Source: Trochalopteron elliotii
Lineage: Eukaryota > Chordata > Aves > Passeriformes > Leiothrichidae
Assembly: GCA_024734555.1 (NCBI GenBank)
Contig: JANPWX010000077.1
Span: forward strand, 4,606,946 to 4,670,945
DNA: 64,000 nucleotides
Direction of reading: 5' to 3'
The notes beneath the pieces are model-generated. The model saw only the letters and a list, made by a program, of their open reading frames with translations, was not told the DNA's origin and made no database searches. Shown here piece by piece: positions 25,119 to 37,922 of this stretch (position 1 is the stretch's first letter; the number at the start of each line of letters is the position of its first letter). A program made the translations under genes and the position numbers.

Positions 25119-25330
25119 GTTTAGGTTTTTTTGTTGTTGTTGTTTGTTTGTTTGTTGGTTGGTTGGTTTTGGTTTTGGGTTTTTTTTGGTTTTGTTTTTG
25201 TTTTTTGGTTTGGTTTGTTTTTTTTCATGTGGCTTTTTGTTGTTTTTGTTTTTGTTTTTGTTTTTGCTTTTGCTTTTGTTTTTGTTGCAGGTTTTTTTTG
25301 TTTTGTTTTGTTTTGTTGTCGTTGTTTTTA
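25119..25330. repeat. Long T/G-rich low-complexity tract
   Basis: Over 200 bases of nearly pure T and G on the plus strand: GTT and GTTT repeats first, then GGTTTT blocks, then an array of TTTTTG units with TTTTGC variants, then TTTTG units. Frames through it encode runs of Phe, Val, Leu and Cys and are artefacts. Confidence 0.92.
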
Positions 25331-26114
25331 AGAGGTGATTACAGAAGATGTGATTACAGATCTCAGTGCAAGCCTGCTAGGAAAAGATACAGGAAATGTC
25401 ACAATTTTTAAATACAAATATTTCAGGTTGAAAATTAAGGGATCAGGCTCATTTGCTTTTGCCATACACTTCCTCAACTTATGTGATATATTTTGCCTCA
25501 TTAAATCTGTAAGACAATAGCAAGCATTTTTCTGTTTGTTTCTTTTCTCCTCCTTAGTATCTCTTCTCATTCCAATCTTCTTTTTAAAACTACTTTCTAA
25601 ATGAGTAATATTTATATCTATTTCCACCCATAGGAAAAACATCACAGGCTTGCAGTAATTTCCCTGATTTCTTTTTTTTTTTTTTCTCCTTCACCCTTGG
25701 TTAACATCTTTGATTTCTGGTGGAAAGATACAAGCAGTGAAACAGAATTATTAAATATTAAAGATATTGATGATAATCTTCACATGGAATTAGAAAAATT
25801 ATTATTATTCATCTCGCTGTATGGGGCATTTCTTTAAACCAAACAAAACACCCATCAAAATTAAGATAACAAAAATCCCCTCTATTTATAAAGACACCTG
25901 GGTCTCCTTCTATGCTAAACTGAGGAAGGTTTCCTTATGCAAAAATAAAATAAATTATGTAGACTAGTTACTGGTTACTACATTCTCTTTCTTAATTTGT
26001 GGTTATAAAGCACAGAACACAGTAACCTTTTAAATACTTTTCAGAAAGAGTTAATACAAAACTCAGTTACTATATTTACATGTTGCATGTTTGCTGGATG
26101 AATTGCTCTGAATT

Positions 26115-26144
26115 TGTGATCAAGAGAGAGCCCTCTTGATCACA
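26115..26144. repeat. 12-bp perfect inverted repeat, 6-nt loop
   Basis: TGTGATCAAGAG (26115-26126) faces CTCTTGATCACA (26133-26144) across AGAGCC. It could form a hairpin; no repeat family or RNA gene is attached to it. Confidence 0.85.
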
Positions 26145-28245
26145 GCTATGTGCCATTACATGAGTATTTTCATTTCATACTAAGGAAACAAGTAATTTAT
26201 ACTGTAATAAGATTATCCTTATAATCTTTTACAAAATAAACCTTCTTACTAGGACATAAATCTAATGCTCCTAGTCCTTTAAAATATTAACGAGGTTTAC
26301 ATTGAAAATTAATTTAGGGATCATACACTCTTTCACAAAATATTAGCATGACAATAATATTTTTATTTAAAGGTACAATTAATACTCTCTTGCTCTGTCT
26401 TTCCTCAAAGTAATTGCTTATCTTTGGACTATCAAAGAGCCTCACCCATATGTGGCACAACCTCACATGTGCCTTTGTGTATCTTTGTTTTCAACATTTC
26501 AAAAGTGCCTTTTACTATATCAGGTCATACACTGCATTCTACTTATGTTCTACACTTCTTCAGACAGGCAAACGTAACCACTTTGTCTTAAAAGGGTATT
26601 GCCCTGCTTCCTTGATACAACATAATTCTAACAAACCTTATTCTTCTCCAACCCATTGCTTGTTTTTCTCTTTTGACTTAGTCAAATGAAGACTCTGCAA
26701 TAGAACCATCAACGTGCAATATGTTGTACATAGTGATTATGATTGAATTATTTAGAATTTGTCCCTGCAGAAAAATAATCTTGGTGGGAAATTTCTTTAA
26801 GTATTGATGCAACTATGCTTCAATACAATTTCTAGAGATTGCAACTGTATCTTAGAAAAAAAAGTAATTTTGCTCTTCATGTGTAGTAACCATCTATAAA
26901 TATTTTCTAAATAGGAAGGAGTAATTTTTTTAAAGTATTTTAGTGTGCACTCTTTATTTTCTTACAGCTGTGGAATTATGGTCTATTTTTGCCTCATCAT
27001 GAAAGTAAGTCAGAATCTGATGTCTGAATATCAGAGTGTAGTCCAAGAGCCACACAAAATCAGAGCATTTGCTACTACATTATCTCATTATACGAGCCAC
27101 ACTCGTTTCACTCAGTACTTGGTCCTGGTACAGTCTTATTCTAATTTACTTTTATTTATTTCACCACAAATTGGAAAAAGTTGAGTCTAGGGTTAGCAAC
27201 ATAATTTTTGTTTTCTCTGACTTGCACAGCTGGGGAGAGTGATAGAGTAAGATTTAAATGGATAAGGTGGAGTCCTTTGAGTTTGGTCTCCCAGCCTGCC
27301 CTCATTTAGCCCTTGCAGCCTGGAGAGAGAGAATGGAAGTGTGAGAGGTTATTTTCATCTGCTTTCCATGGTAAGCACCCAAAACTATTCCCATGGCCAA
27401 CAATGTAGATGCACCAGGGTCTCTGCGATGTACCAAATGAGAACTACTGAAAAGCAGAATTGTCTGTTGCTGCTGCCTTCTCCACCCACAGGTAAAAGTG
27501 ACTCTACCCATGATTCCTTAAAATGAAAATATCAAGAAACTTACTAAAATGTGCGTACGAACAAAATTAAATAGATGTAGATGCCATCTGACAAATTCAA
27601 GTATGCAAATCATATTTAGTCCTGACCTTAATTTTTTTTAGTGAATATAGAATGTCTCTGTTTTGCTATTTTTTCAAGTAAAAAATGTGCCTAATAGGAA
27701 CCTCTTCCTGTTTAAGACATTCTAAAGCAAATCAAAATGAAAATTGCTACAATACAGCTGTAAGCAACACTCTTAGGCAGTAAACTGTGTAGCAAGCCAG
27801 TTATGTTTATCTGGAATTTAGATTCTGTATTGGAGAACCACCTAAGTAGACAACTGAATTTTAATGGATAAATGTTGTTGGGCCATAAAAATGATACAGT
27901 GAGGCATGTTCAGTACTGCATAAGATTATTAATAAATGTTGGAGGACCAAGTAAAGACTTTGAGATTTTATAGAAAATGAAGTGAAAAACCAAGATTAAT
28001 CATATTTGATTTTGATAATAACTTCCCCAGAGAAAGGAACTGCAAAAGACTATTCATTAGAAAAAGCCAATAAGTAGTGGAGATAGCACTATGTAATCAT
28101 TAACTGATGGAAAAGGAAAAAAAATAGAGAAAAAATGGGAGAAAAAGAGAAAATGTGATTCATTGATTCATCATGATGCACAGAGAAACATGATTTGTAT
28201 AAAAATGAGTGTTTTAAAGCACAGGAATGATGTGAGCAGGATAGA

Positions 28246-28262
28246 TTTTTTTTTTTTTTTTT
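28246..28262. repeat. Poly-T run
   Basis: 17 consecutive T. Confidence 0.95.
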
Positions 28263-29594
28263 AATCAAGGGGTGATCTTCAAAATGAGTTTGGTTTATTT
28301 TTTTTACTCTTCAAACCACAGCTTGGGCAATAATTAAATGCTGGAGGAAATCATATTCTGTCATTTTTGTTTAACTCTTGGCTAGTTTAATTGCTGCTAC
28401 ACAGATGTGCCTGGAATATCCAAAGCCCTCACAAATCTTCTTCCTTAGCAGTTACAGACTTTCTGAGTTTTGATTTATTCATAATAACTTTTTAGGGGAA
28501 GGCAACAGCTTCTTTACTTAATAATCCCAGAACAGTATTTACATATTCCAAACTGCCTGTAATCTAAGACAGAAATGGAGCAGAGCTGGGTCATGTAACC
28601 ATCTTAAAGTGCTGCTGTACCAATTAGAGCTTATGTAAAGCTTCCACTGAGGAGATGCAGAGACAGAGAGAAAAGGAGACAACAAAATGTGTCGAGCTTA
28701 CTAACCATACAAGAGTGAATACACTTTTCTTCCCTCTGCTATGATTGTAATACAGAATATGTATTTTTCCACCTTTATTTTGATTAAAGATTTGTTCAAT
28801 GGGGATGGGAGGAAGCCAAGTTTAGCAATTCTCATTAAATTACACAGTTTCTCTCAGCAGACATTTCTTCTTTTCCAGTGGAAAAGAAGTATGGATTCTC
28901 TACCTTTTCATTTAGATACTTTTTGTTTCTAGTACTTGTTTTCCTTCATTTTTTTGTGTGGATAAATTTAGTTTTATTATAATCTTCCATAAAATTTCAT
29001 CATCCATGAATGTTATCACATTGATAAAATTTGTTGTTAAAGTTCATGTCTTAAAAGATATATAATTTTCTGAATTTATATATTTAGGATCAATTTCTTA
29101 CTTATCTTAGTCTCCCCTTTTTTCTTTCTTCTTTTCTCAACCTAATATTTGTTGTTAAATGTCTCTTTGACATTAATTCTTTCTGTTGTTATAAAAGACT
29201 TACTATTCATCACACCAAATACTTCTGATTTGCTCATATTTTTCTTCCTTTTTAACATTTTGCCCTATAAAATTTATTTTAAAAAATACTATATTAATGT
29301 TCATATTTCTAGATATGAGAAGCATGAGATAAATCCACTTGGGGAATGAAAGAAGTTAGTTATCCTAGTTGAAATAAATTATTGTTAACTTGTCAGTTTG
29401 AAGAGCAAATACAGGAAAATCATATCTAAAAAAAATATCACTTCAGCAATGATTACATATAAACCAAAAATATAATGCACCAGTCAGTTGTTTAAAAACA
29501 ACTGAAATCAAGGTTATTTAGCATTAGTTAATTGGAACCTTAAGCTTTGAATTTTTTAGTCTGAGGTGTTTCGCATGAGCATTTATTGTCCTAA

Positions 29595-29662
29595 AAAAAT
29601 AAATTGAAAAACAAAACAAACAAAAAAAATAAACAAAACTAAACCAAAACAAACAAAAAACC
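29595..29662. repeat. A-rich tract with AAAC units
   Basis: Runs of A broken by C, with AAACAAAC and AAAACC words. Confidence 0.85.
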
Positions 29663-32600
29663 CTAAAATCACCTTTTCAAGAATAGCAAAATTAAAATTA
29701 AGAAAAATCCCCAATTTAATAATATTGCTTAAATATCCAAGAATGAACCTTTCTTATCTTTTCATACCAAAGTCTTTTCCTTTTCCATCTATTTGATCTC
29801 CATTTTCTTCTCCAAATATTTAATGTCCATCAAACCTTCTTGTTATTGATTGAGAAAATATCTTTTTGCACCATTATATGGAAAGATTCTGTTTTATTCT
29901 CACATTGAACATGTGAGCCTTCATGAGTCCAAAGTTTATTTTACACGGCATTTATTACTAATATTTTTCAATATTTTAACAGAATAAATTTAACCATTGA
30001 CCTAATATCACTGCCATTGTTAATGTCAATTGAAAGTCAATATAAACAGCTAAACAACAAGATTAAACATTCCTTAACACATCAGAGCCATAATTTAAGC
30101 CTGCATCCTTCCCACTGACTAGTTCTTGCAAATCCAGACAGACATTTAATGAGTAAAATAATGATTTCAAATAATTTCACTGTTACTTGGTCTTTTGTTT
30201 TTAATGATGGGCAATATTGATCTCACAGTACCTCTACTCAGTGACTGAATATTATTAGCATTGGGATTTCTATTAAGCTGTGTAAAACTCACTGCCATAT
30301 ATTAAAGTTATACAATTTCTTTTACTGATAGATACTATCAAGTTCAGCCTCACCACTTTTATCACATTAAATAATATGTATATTCATATCCCTTAGGAAC
30401 CTCAAATATAAGATACAGTTTGTAACATCCTCTAGTTAAATTGAGTCAGAAATGAAGAGGACAAGCTCAGTGTTCATTGTATATTATCTTTGATGATATT
30501 CAAATTATTTCTGCACCATTAAGCATATTTCTAATTTCAATTGCTCTTCATTATTTAGGAGAAAAAAAAGTGAAAAGTATCTAGAGTTTTTGTCCAAATG
30601 GTTTTCCATTTCACTTAGACTCAGCATCATTTTACTTTTTCTTATCCTTGATGCATTGGCACCTCAAGCATGAAATTATGAAACTAAATGTACAGGAAAC
30701 TTTCTTTATGTTGGATATATTCCCCCCAGCATAAACTGCCCTTTTCTTACTTCTTTTTGTTTGGTTACTTGGTATGTAATTTTGACACTTTTTATGCAGT
30801 AGAATGAATAGGTCACCAATTGTACACTGACTTCTCCAAAGTACTGTGGATTCTCACAAGACTAAATCTATTCACATTTCTGGTTAATCAATCTGATTAC
30901 CTCAGGAAGTTATTATTTTTTCACACAGCTGTCACTTCAGGAAGACAACTATATTTGCTTACCCAGTGAGCACTTGCTACAGAAGTCCTTTATAAATCTG
31001 TTAAAAAGCTATTTCTACACAGCTGTAGGTAATCTTAATTAAATTATTTAAATGTTACAATTTCCCAATGCCTTTCAAAAAATCTAGAGCTTATTCAGCT
31101 ACATTTCACGACATGCTTTCATCAATTTCTGAGTTGGTTTAGTTTAATCTATCTTTTGCTATCATAGATGTGCAAACAAAAAAGTCTGAGTAAATTGATG
31201 TGGGATTTTTCTGTCATTGAGTACTCTTTAGATCCCTTTGTGTTTGAGTAACAATACTATGATTTTATTTCACAACCTTCTTCTATATTTAGGGCTTCAC
31301 TTTTTCCTTTATATACGTAATTCTTTTAAAAAATAGTGTTACAATGTGTCACTGCTGGACTATTATATAAATAACCTAGGCTTCTGCAAAGTGGATGGAC
31401 CAACTTGGATCTAGCTGCTTCTGAAGTAAAAAAAACCCCTGGGATTGAAATCAATTATCTATCTATCTGTCCATTTTTCAGTCTCATTTTTATCTGCAGT
31501 TTTCTTGAACAAGTAAGATTTAAGAATAAATGGATAACATCACGCCTTTCCCTCCTTACAGTTGAGGGGAAACAGCCAGGGAAGTGGGACTGAAATAGGA
31601 ACATCATGATTGATTTTATTGTTTGCCTGAGGCCTTGTCATTGTCTGCTGGTAACAGATTTAGGCTCTCATTTCAGCTACATAAAGATACACTACCTTGA
31701 AGACAAGAAGCCAGGCATCATTCTGGATTTCTTCCCTATTGCTCGCTTTTATTTTTCCCCCAAGGACTCTTAGTAAGACAGAAGGTTCTCTGTTATCCCT
31801 ATAACATCCTAATTGCATAGAAAATATACAATGGGCTAAAATCCAATTGACAAGATAAAATCAAACTAAAAAACCCAAATATCTTGCTACTGTATTTGAA
31901 GGCATGCCTATGGAACTAAGTCTTAAGGAGCATTTGGTTATCAGTTATATTAAATTATAAATTTAATTTTTAGAAAAGACCAATAATATTTAGAGGAAAA
32001 GAAGCTTTTCCTCTGGGTGTATGACACCTATCATCACATCTCTTACTTATGGATCAATAACAAAAAGTAGATCCTCTGCACTAATGATGAAAAACTGAAT
32101 GGATGGTTATTATTACCTAAAAATTATGGACATAAAATGGAAGCTATACTGAAGCCTAATCTGTTTAGTATTATCCATATTTTTTCTTTGATCAGATTTC
32201 TGAAGCTAAGTTCAGAAAAGCTAAGTTCATGAAAAACACCTTGGTTACATGACAAGTGTTTTACACGATGGTTACATATGGATTGAAAAATAGGTATCAC
32301 TTTGCAGCATGTAAAAATATTTATTTGGGAGAAACTAGATTTGTTCTCTCTAAAAGTCAAACTCAATGGAGAATGTATATAGTCAAAGAATAAAGAGAAT
32401 GAAAGAAATCAGTTTTAACCACTGAAGAATGGTTAACAATTAAATGATTTATAACAAACAGGCTAATATTCCCTGTTTTAACAATTTCAAACATCACAGA
32501 AATTATAAATATGTATATAACATGTATACAAAAATACAGTGCGTTGGGGTTTGGTTTTGTTTAGGTTTTTTTGAGAAACTAAGGGAAAATAATGAACAAA

Positions 32601-33324
32601 AAATGAGTTGATGGTCAAGATTTGGGCTAGGATTGCACTTTCTAGGGGAAAATATACCAGAATATATCTCATTATGTTTGATGCTTGAAATGATGCATGG
32701 ATGAAGGAAAGCTGAGGACACTAGGACCTTTGCTAAAGATAGGAAACCAAACAGGTTCATTAAGGTCAGCCCTGTAGTTTCCTCTAAAAACTCACGGGCT
32801 AAAGCTGTGGTTAGAACTATGGAAAAGAAACTTAGGTGAATTTTGTCTCCTGTGAAATTTCCCAAGACTCTGAGGCTCGACACAAGGCTATCGCTCCCAG
32901 GTGTTTCAGTTTGCTCTGACACTCTTAGTTATAGCTTATGTTGGTGCTCTTGGACATGATAGATATGAGAATTTAGGTGAAAGAAAAGTGGTATGAATGG
33001 TGCTATTTTCAGCATCAGCAAGGAAAAAGACATGTGGCCAAGGACAAGGACTGTCTGATCTGTTGGCTTTCTAGGGGTGTAGCTGAGGAGGAGGATCCTT
33101 TGAAGTGTGCTGGCTGCTTTAGTTAAGAACCTGGTTAAGTTCTTTGACAAAAGACCAAGACAATTTGTGGTGAATGGCTCTAATTTATGGAAGAAACCAA
33201 AACTTAAACTGGAGACAAATGTAGTTGAGAAAGGCTGACATCTGAGTGTAATCACTAAAGACCAACAATGCCGTGGAACAAATAATTTGAGTTATGGGAA
33301 TATGTTTCGGTCTTTGAAAAGATA

Positions 33325-33541
33325 GACATTTTAGACATAAGGAAAAAATTCTTCACTGACAGAGTGATTGTATGCTGGAATTGTCTGCCCAGGGAGGTGG
33401 TGGAGTCACCATCCCTGGATGTGTTTAAAAAGTGATTGGATGTGGCACTCAGTGCCATGATGAGGAGGTGTTAGGTCATAGGTTGGACTAGATGATCTTG
33501 AAGGTCTTTTCCAACCTAGTTAATTCTGTGATTCTGTGATA
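33325..33541 (+). mobile_element. CR1 LINE 3' end
   Basis: Short 5'-truncated CR1. It carries AAATTCTTCACTGACAGAGTG, GTCTGCCCAGGGAGGTGGTGGA, CCCTGGATGTGTTTAAAAAG and GGTTGGACTAGATGATCTTG. It ends with the diagnostic octamer tail in two copies, ATTCTGTGATTCTGTGAT (33524-33541). It is one of two copies in the window with an intact 3' tail, and looks less diverged than the copy at 37727. Confidence 0.95.
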
Positions 33542-36500
33542 ATTTCAGGAGAAGAAGGGTAAATTGAAACTGTCAGTGCTGGTTGAGGTCAGTACAGCAG
33601 AAGATGTTGATCCTGGGACCAAAAAGAGGTAACTGGTATGATCCAAATCTTTCTTCTTTACACAGTTTCTTTGCAAGTAGTGCTGGAATAATTAACAGCC
33701 TTCACAGTTCCAGTAGCTCTCATTTTAAACAAAGCAACCCCAAGAACTAATGACGATGGACTTGAACAAGTCTAACCAGCTATGTCTGGTACCAATCGGC
33801 CTTCTGTATGGAAGAAGCATGGTAAACAAGAAGAGTCACCATTTCAAGGTAAAAGCAAAGACCAAAAGCTTAGCTGTGCTGCCAAGGTAGATATTGAAGA
33901 GAGAACTGCAATGAATTGGACTGAAAAGTCTAATGGGAGAATTTTAACAGCCAAGAGAAACAAGAATATGATTTGGAATAAGCTAAGGTACTGAGGAGAA
34001 AACATGGACATTTGGAATTTTTGTTAAAAACCCCTGAGTTTGAAAGGAAACTCATGTTCATTTTTGAATCATCATTTAATACTGGAAAATGATGTTACAT
34101 GTCTGGATTTTTTCACACATTTAGGTGCTTTCTGGATTAAAGTGACACCTAAAAATATGAAAGGTCAATATTAATGTTCTGAAAATTTATTTTTTGCTTA
34201 GGCATAATTAAAATTAGTAATAGACCTTTAAAATATATTGTGTAACATACATAGTTTTTTTTCTTGGAGAAACATCAGTATTCCTACAGACCTAAAGCAG
34301 GACTGTGTTGCCAAAAACTTCAGATGGTATTTCACTCTGCTTTCTACATATTAGGGACCTGTCTGTACTCAAAATTAAGGTGGAAATTCCTGTTTCTCTT
34401 ATGGTTATGTCCTCATAAAAGATGAGCTTCTTATTTAATTTTAATGTATAACATTCACATGACCTAGAAGCTAAGGTGCATGAAGGCATATTCAAAAGTT
34501 CATTGATTTATTGACAACAGCTACATGTTACATACATCTGGTTGCACTTAGTGCCAGGGTTTGTGCTATAAAGGCAAAACTGAAGAAAACAGTTTATTAA
34601 GTCTGTGCCAGACTCCAGGGCTAAATTGGGAGACATTGCTTTTAAAGATCAGCAATTTATATTGATCTGCACTTCTGCCAGAAGGCACTTGGTGACTGTA
34701 AAATGCTGCAGTTAGGAACAGCACTAGGCCTTACGAAAAAGACAGATTTTTTTTTTTTGATCATGAATACAATCGAGGTAATATTCTTTATTGAATTTAG
34801 GCTTCACTTTGCTTAAATAAAAAGGTGACATCAGGAATTATTTCTTCTTTCCTTTTCTTCCTATATCAATATCCAGAGCTGCAAATGTAATCAAACTAAT
34901 ATTTACCATGCTATACAGAGAACCCTGTTATATGTAAAAAAAAGGAATCCACTAGGCTTTTGGAAAATTATAGATAGAGCATATTACTCTTATATGAGTC
35001 TCCTTCCTTTGTCAGAGACTTGGTATTCTTTAGTGATGCAGAATCACACAGAAACAAACTGTGATCAGTTATTTCAGCAAAAAGTTGTATCAGAAGAAAC
35101 TATCACAACCCATGGCAAAAAAAAATTATAAATAATTGCCTCCTGAGAAAGATGTCTAGCACTTCATGGGATTGGAGCACATAAGATCAGCAACAAGAAG
35201 TTAAAAGGAATTGGAAACAAAACTGAAATGCACTTCAGTGAAGTGGAACTGAAGTTCTACAGGAAATGGTGGCTGTGAGGTCTATGAGTAATGTATGGGT
35301 ATTTTATTCTACAACATTCCCTAGAACTGCTGTGTCTATTGCTTTGACTCTAACTCCTATGTCACATAACAGTGGTTTTATTAATCATTTTCTGTACTTC
35401 AAGTTCAGTCAAAAGATTACACAATTTTCTGCTTCACTTGTTTATTAATAGAATTCATACCATAGCTTTAATAAAAGGGAAAAATTTTCACATCACAAAG
35501 TTTTGACATTACAATCTTGGAAAAAATAATCTCTGAGTGTGAATAAACACTGAGTGGCCATTGTCTATTTTAAAAACTGTGTTCTTCTTTAAAATACATT
35601 TTCTGGGTTTGCTCTGGCAGATATCAAAATTCAGATGAAAGCTAAACAAAAATTTTGCAGTTTGTTTTGTTAGTCATCAGTATTTATGTGGCAAGTATTC
35701 AAATGAAGAATCTGCATTTTTACAGTAATTGTGGTTTAAAAAACTGATACTTCAGTTCTATTCAACTTCAGCTTATATGAAAAAAAAATACTGGATTCAA
35801 CAATGTGATAATCATTCAAGCAAAATGAAGCTTAATTGATTTCATTATTAATGCATGCAGCATCATTCCCGTGGTCCATGTCCTCCCACAATAATAGAAT
35901 CGAATGAATTAATCAGTAAATAATGTATGAGACTACAACATTCAAAGCATTCTGAGACTGTGGAAGGAATTATTAGAAATGCACCCACACTTTATAGTAA
36001 AGTAAGTTTATCTGGAGTGACCTCACTTACATGATTTTAAAAGATGATAGCCTATTCATAAGCAAATTCTATAGGCCCCTGCTAAACACAAAATGGAAAT
36101 ATTTAGTAGATATTAATGCAACAGCTTTGTTCGAGGCAATATTTTTCTTTGACACATAATTTAAAGAAGGAAGCAAAGTGAATATTAACAAATTAGTAAT
36201 AAAAAGGGCTATTTAATTTTGTTTTCCAGTTTCTTACTAAGGTCTTTCTGGAGGTAAATTTCAATGCTGTTAAATATTTTGAAGAAATAATAATTTACCT
36301 TATACCTGTGATTATATAGAAAACCATTTTTATAGCCTTGGTAGAAATTAGAACAGATTCTTCCCCTCTTCCATTTCTACTCTATGCTCTCTATTTTGTT
36401 CTTTCTATTTTTCAGAATTATCTAAAGAGAATTCTTTGTCTTATAGTGTTCTTGATTTATCTCTGCATCCTGTTTGTTTATTGATCTTGCATGTCATTGA

Positions 36501-36961
36501 CTACATCTAAACCAGGGGAACTTCCTGACAGAGGAACCTTTTCTTTCTTTCATACCGAGATATTCCCCTACCTGCACTAGTGCAAATGGGTCCTCTTTAA
36601 TTTTTATACTAAGATTTTAGAGAAGTGGACTCGCAGGTCTGTCCTTTAAGGAAAATCAACTCAACTATGTTAGAGTGTCAAACTTAGCCTCGTTCCTTCT
36701 CCATAAATTAATTAATTCTGAATTATTTTTGTCTATGCAGGACTACAACTTCTTTAAGGCAAATGGAAAATATCTACTTTGTAACTTGACCTACCTTTTA
36801 AGGATGAAATACTATTACAGGAAGAAAGCATGCTGCCCAATGACTCTCAAGACAACAAACACTCTGAGTTACTAGTCTGGTTACATTTTGACAACTTATC
36901 TAGGCAGCACTTCCTGAATCAAACACGAATTAATACGTGAATGTTTTTCTTCTCTTCACAG
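33542..36961. other. Unique AT-rich sequence, no gene confirmed
   Basis: No supported gene. A plus-strand lysine-rich frame (33782-33994) just after the CR1 has no start or splice support. Confidence 0.5.
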
Positions 36962-37012
36962 CTGTTTGAAATGAGTCAGCACACCTCCGAAACAAAGCGC
37001 ATCGTTAGATAA
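36962..37012 (+). other. Candidate short terminal coding exon, unidentified
   Basis: A strong acceptor with an uninterrupted pyrimidine tract (ATGTTTTTCTTCTCTTCACAG, AG at 36960-36961) is followed by a frame that is open in phase 0 only: 16 codons then TAA at 37010-37012. The peptide runs LFEMSQHTSE then TKRIVR. The segment has two CpGs in an AT-rich neighbourhood. It could be the last, perhaps alternative, exon of a plus-strand gene whose other exons lie outside this window. Acceptors of this quality also arise by chance in AT-rich avian DNA, and I do not recognise the peptide. Confidence 0.25.
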
Positions 37013-37726
37013 ATAGTCAATGTTGTGGTCATGTGATAGGATAAAGTAGATCTGCCACACATTGGTCAATTGTCAATAATTTGTCTTAGGGAAGTGGTCT
37101 TTGTGAGCTAGTCTGGTCAGAAGCACCTTTAGAAACTTCACTCACATTCTGAGTGAAGAGTATCTCATGTCAGGATTCAGCAGGTATTTTTTTAGTAAAA
37201 TTTGTCCTATGTGTCTTGGAAATATTCTTACACCCTTGAATAACAATCTGATGAATATATCATAATTAATATATATTGGTATTTATCAAATGACATATTA
37301 ATGGAAATGTTTAGAGATGATACGACATTTCTATCTATCTTTCTTCTACTCTTCCAGATATACAAATTTTAAATTCCTAAAATAAAGTAGATATACTCAT
37401 TTATTTTGCTGAGTAACTTAAATTGGCTCTGTTAAGAAAATGCCTGTCATCTGAATATTTTTAGGTACATGTATCATGATATGAAATATATTTTTTTCCA
37501 TATGTTGCAAAGAAGCCTATGATTTTCTGCACAACAGCTGTTCTGTCACTTCCTCTCCAGCATTATAGAGACATTATTATTTTTGTCGGTAACCTAGCAC
37601 AGCTGACAAGGACAAAAAAGGAACATTTCTTCCTGTCACATAAAACATGATCATTTTATTAGCTGTCAACAGCTCCTCAAGTTCACATCAAACACTATTG
37701 ACACAACAGATGCACTTTTTTTTTTA
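37013..37726. other. Unique AT-rich sequence, no gene seen
   Basis: Follows the candidate exon directly; no poly(A) signal clearly linked to it was found close by. A T run (37716-37725) precedes the CR1. Confidence 0.5.
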
Positions 37727-37922
37727 CCGAGAGGGTGGCCAGACACTGGAACAGCCTTCCTGGAGAGGTGGTTGATGTCCCAAACCTGGACACATTAAAG
37801 GTGTATTTTGACACTGCTCTTAACAATGTGCTTTGAGTTTTGGTTGGCCCTGAAGAGGTCAGGCAGCTGGACTGGATAACAGCTTTATGTTCCTCCCAAC
37901 TGAAATAGTCTGTTCTATTGAT
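37727..37922 (+). mobile_element. CR1 LINE 3' fragment
   Basis: Matches the terminal part of CR1: GAGAGGGTGGCCAGACACTGG, CCTGGAGAGGTGGTTGATG, GACTGGATAACAGCTTTATG, TCCCAACTGAAATAGTCTG. The tail ends TCTGTTCTATTGATCC, a decayed version of the ATTCTATG octamers. Strongly diverged and probably old. Confidence 0.85.

Larger units (their letters stand above)
25331..33324. other. Long unique AT-rich stretch, no gene confirmed
   Basis: About 8 kb of AT-rich unique sequence. It contains short homopolymers (T run 28246-28262, A-rich 29595-29662) and one strong inverted repeat (26115-26144). The last 600 bases (from about 32690) are less AT-rich and discussed among the findings. Confidence 0.5.

Noticed and set aside
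25064..25411. 115-codon plus frame rich in Phe, Val, Leu and Cys, resembling membrane segments
   Set aside because: It is the translation of the T/G low-complexity tract; hydrophobicity follows from T-rich codons.
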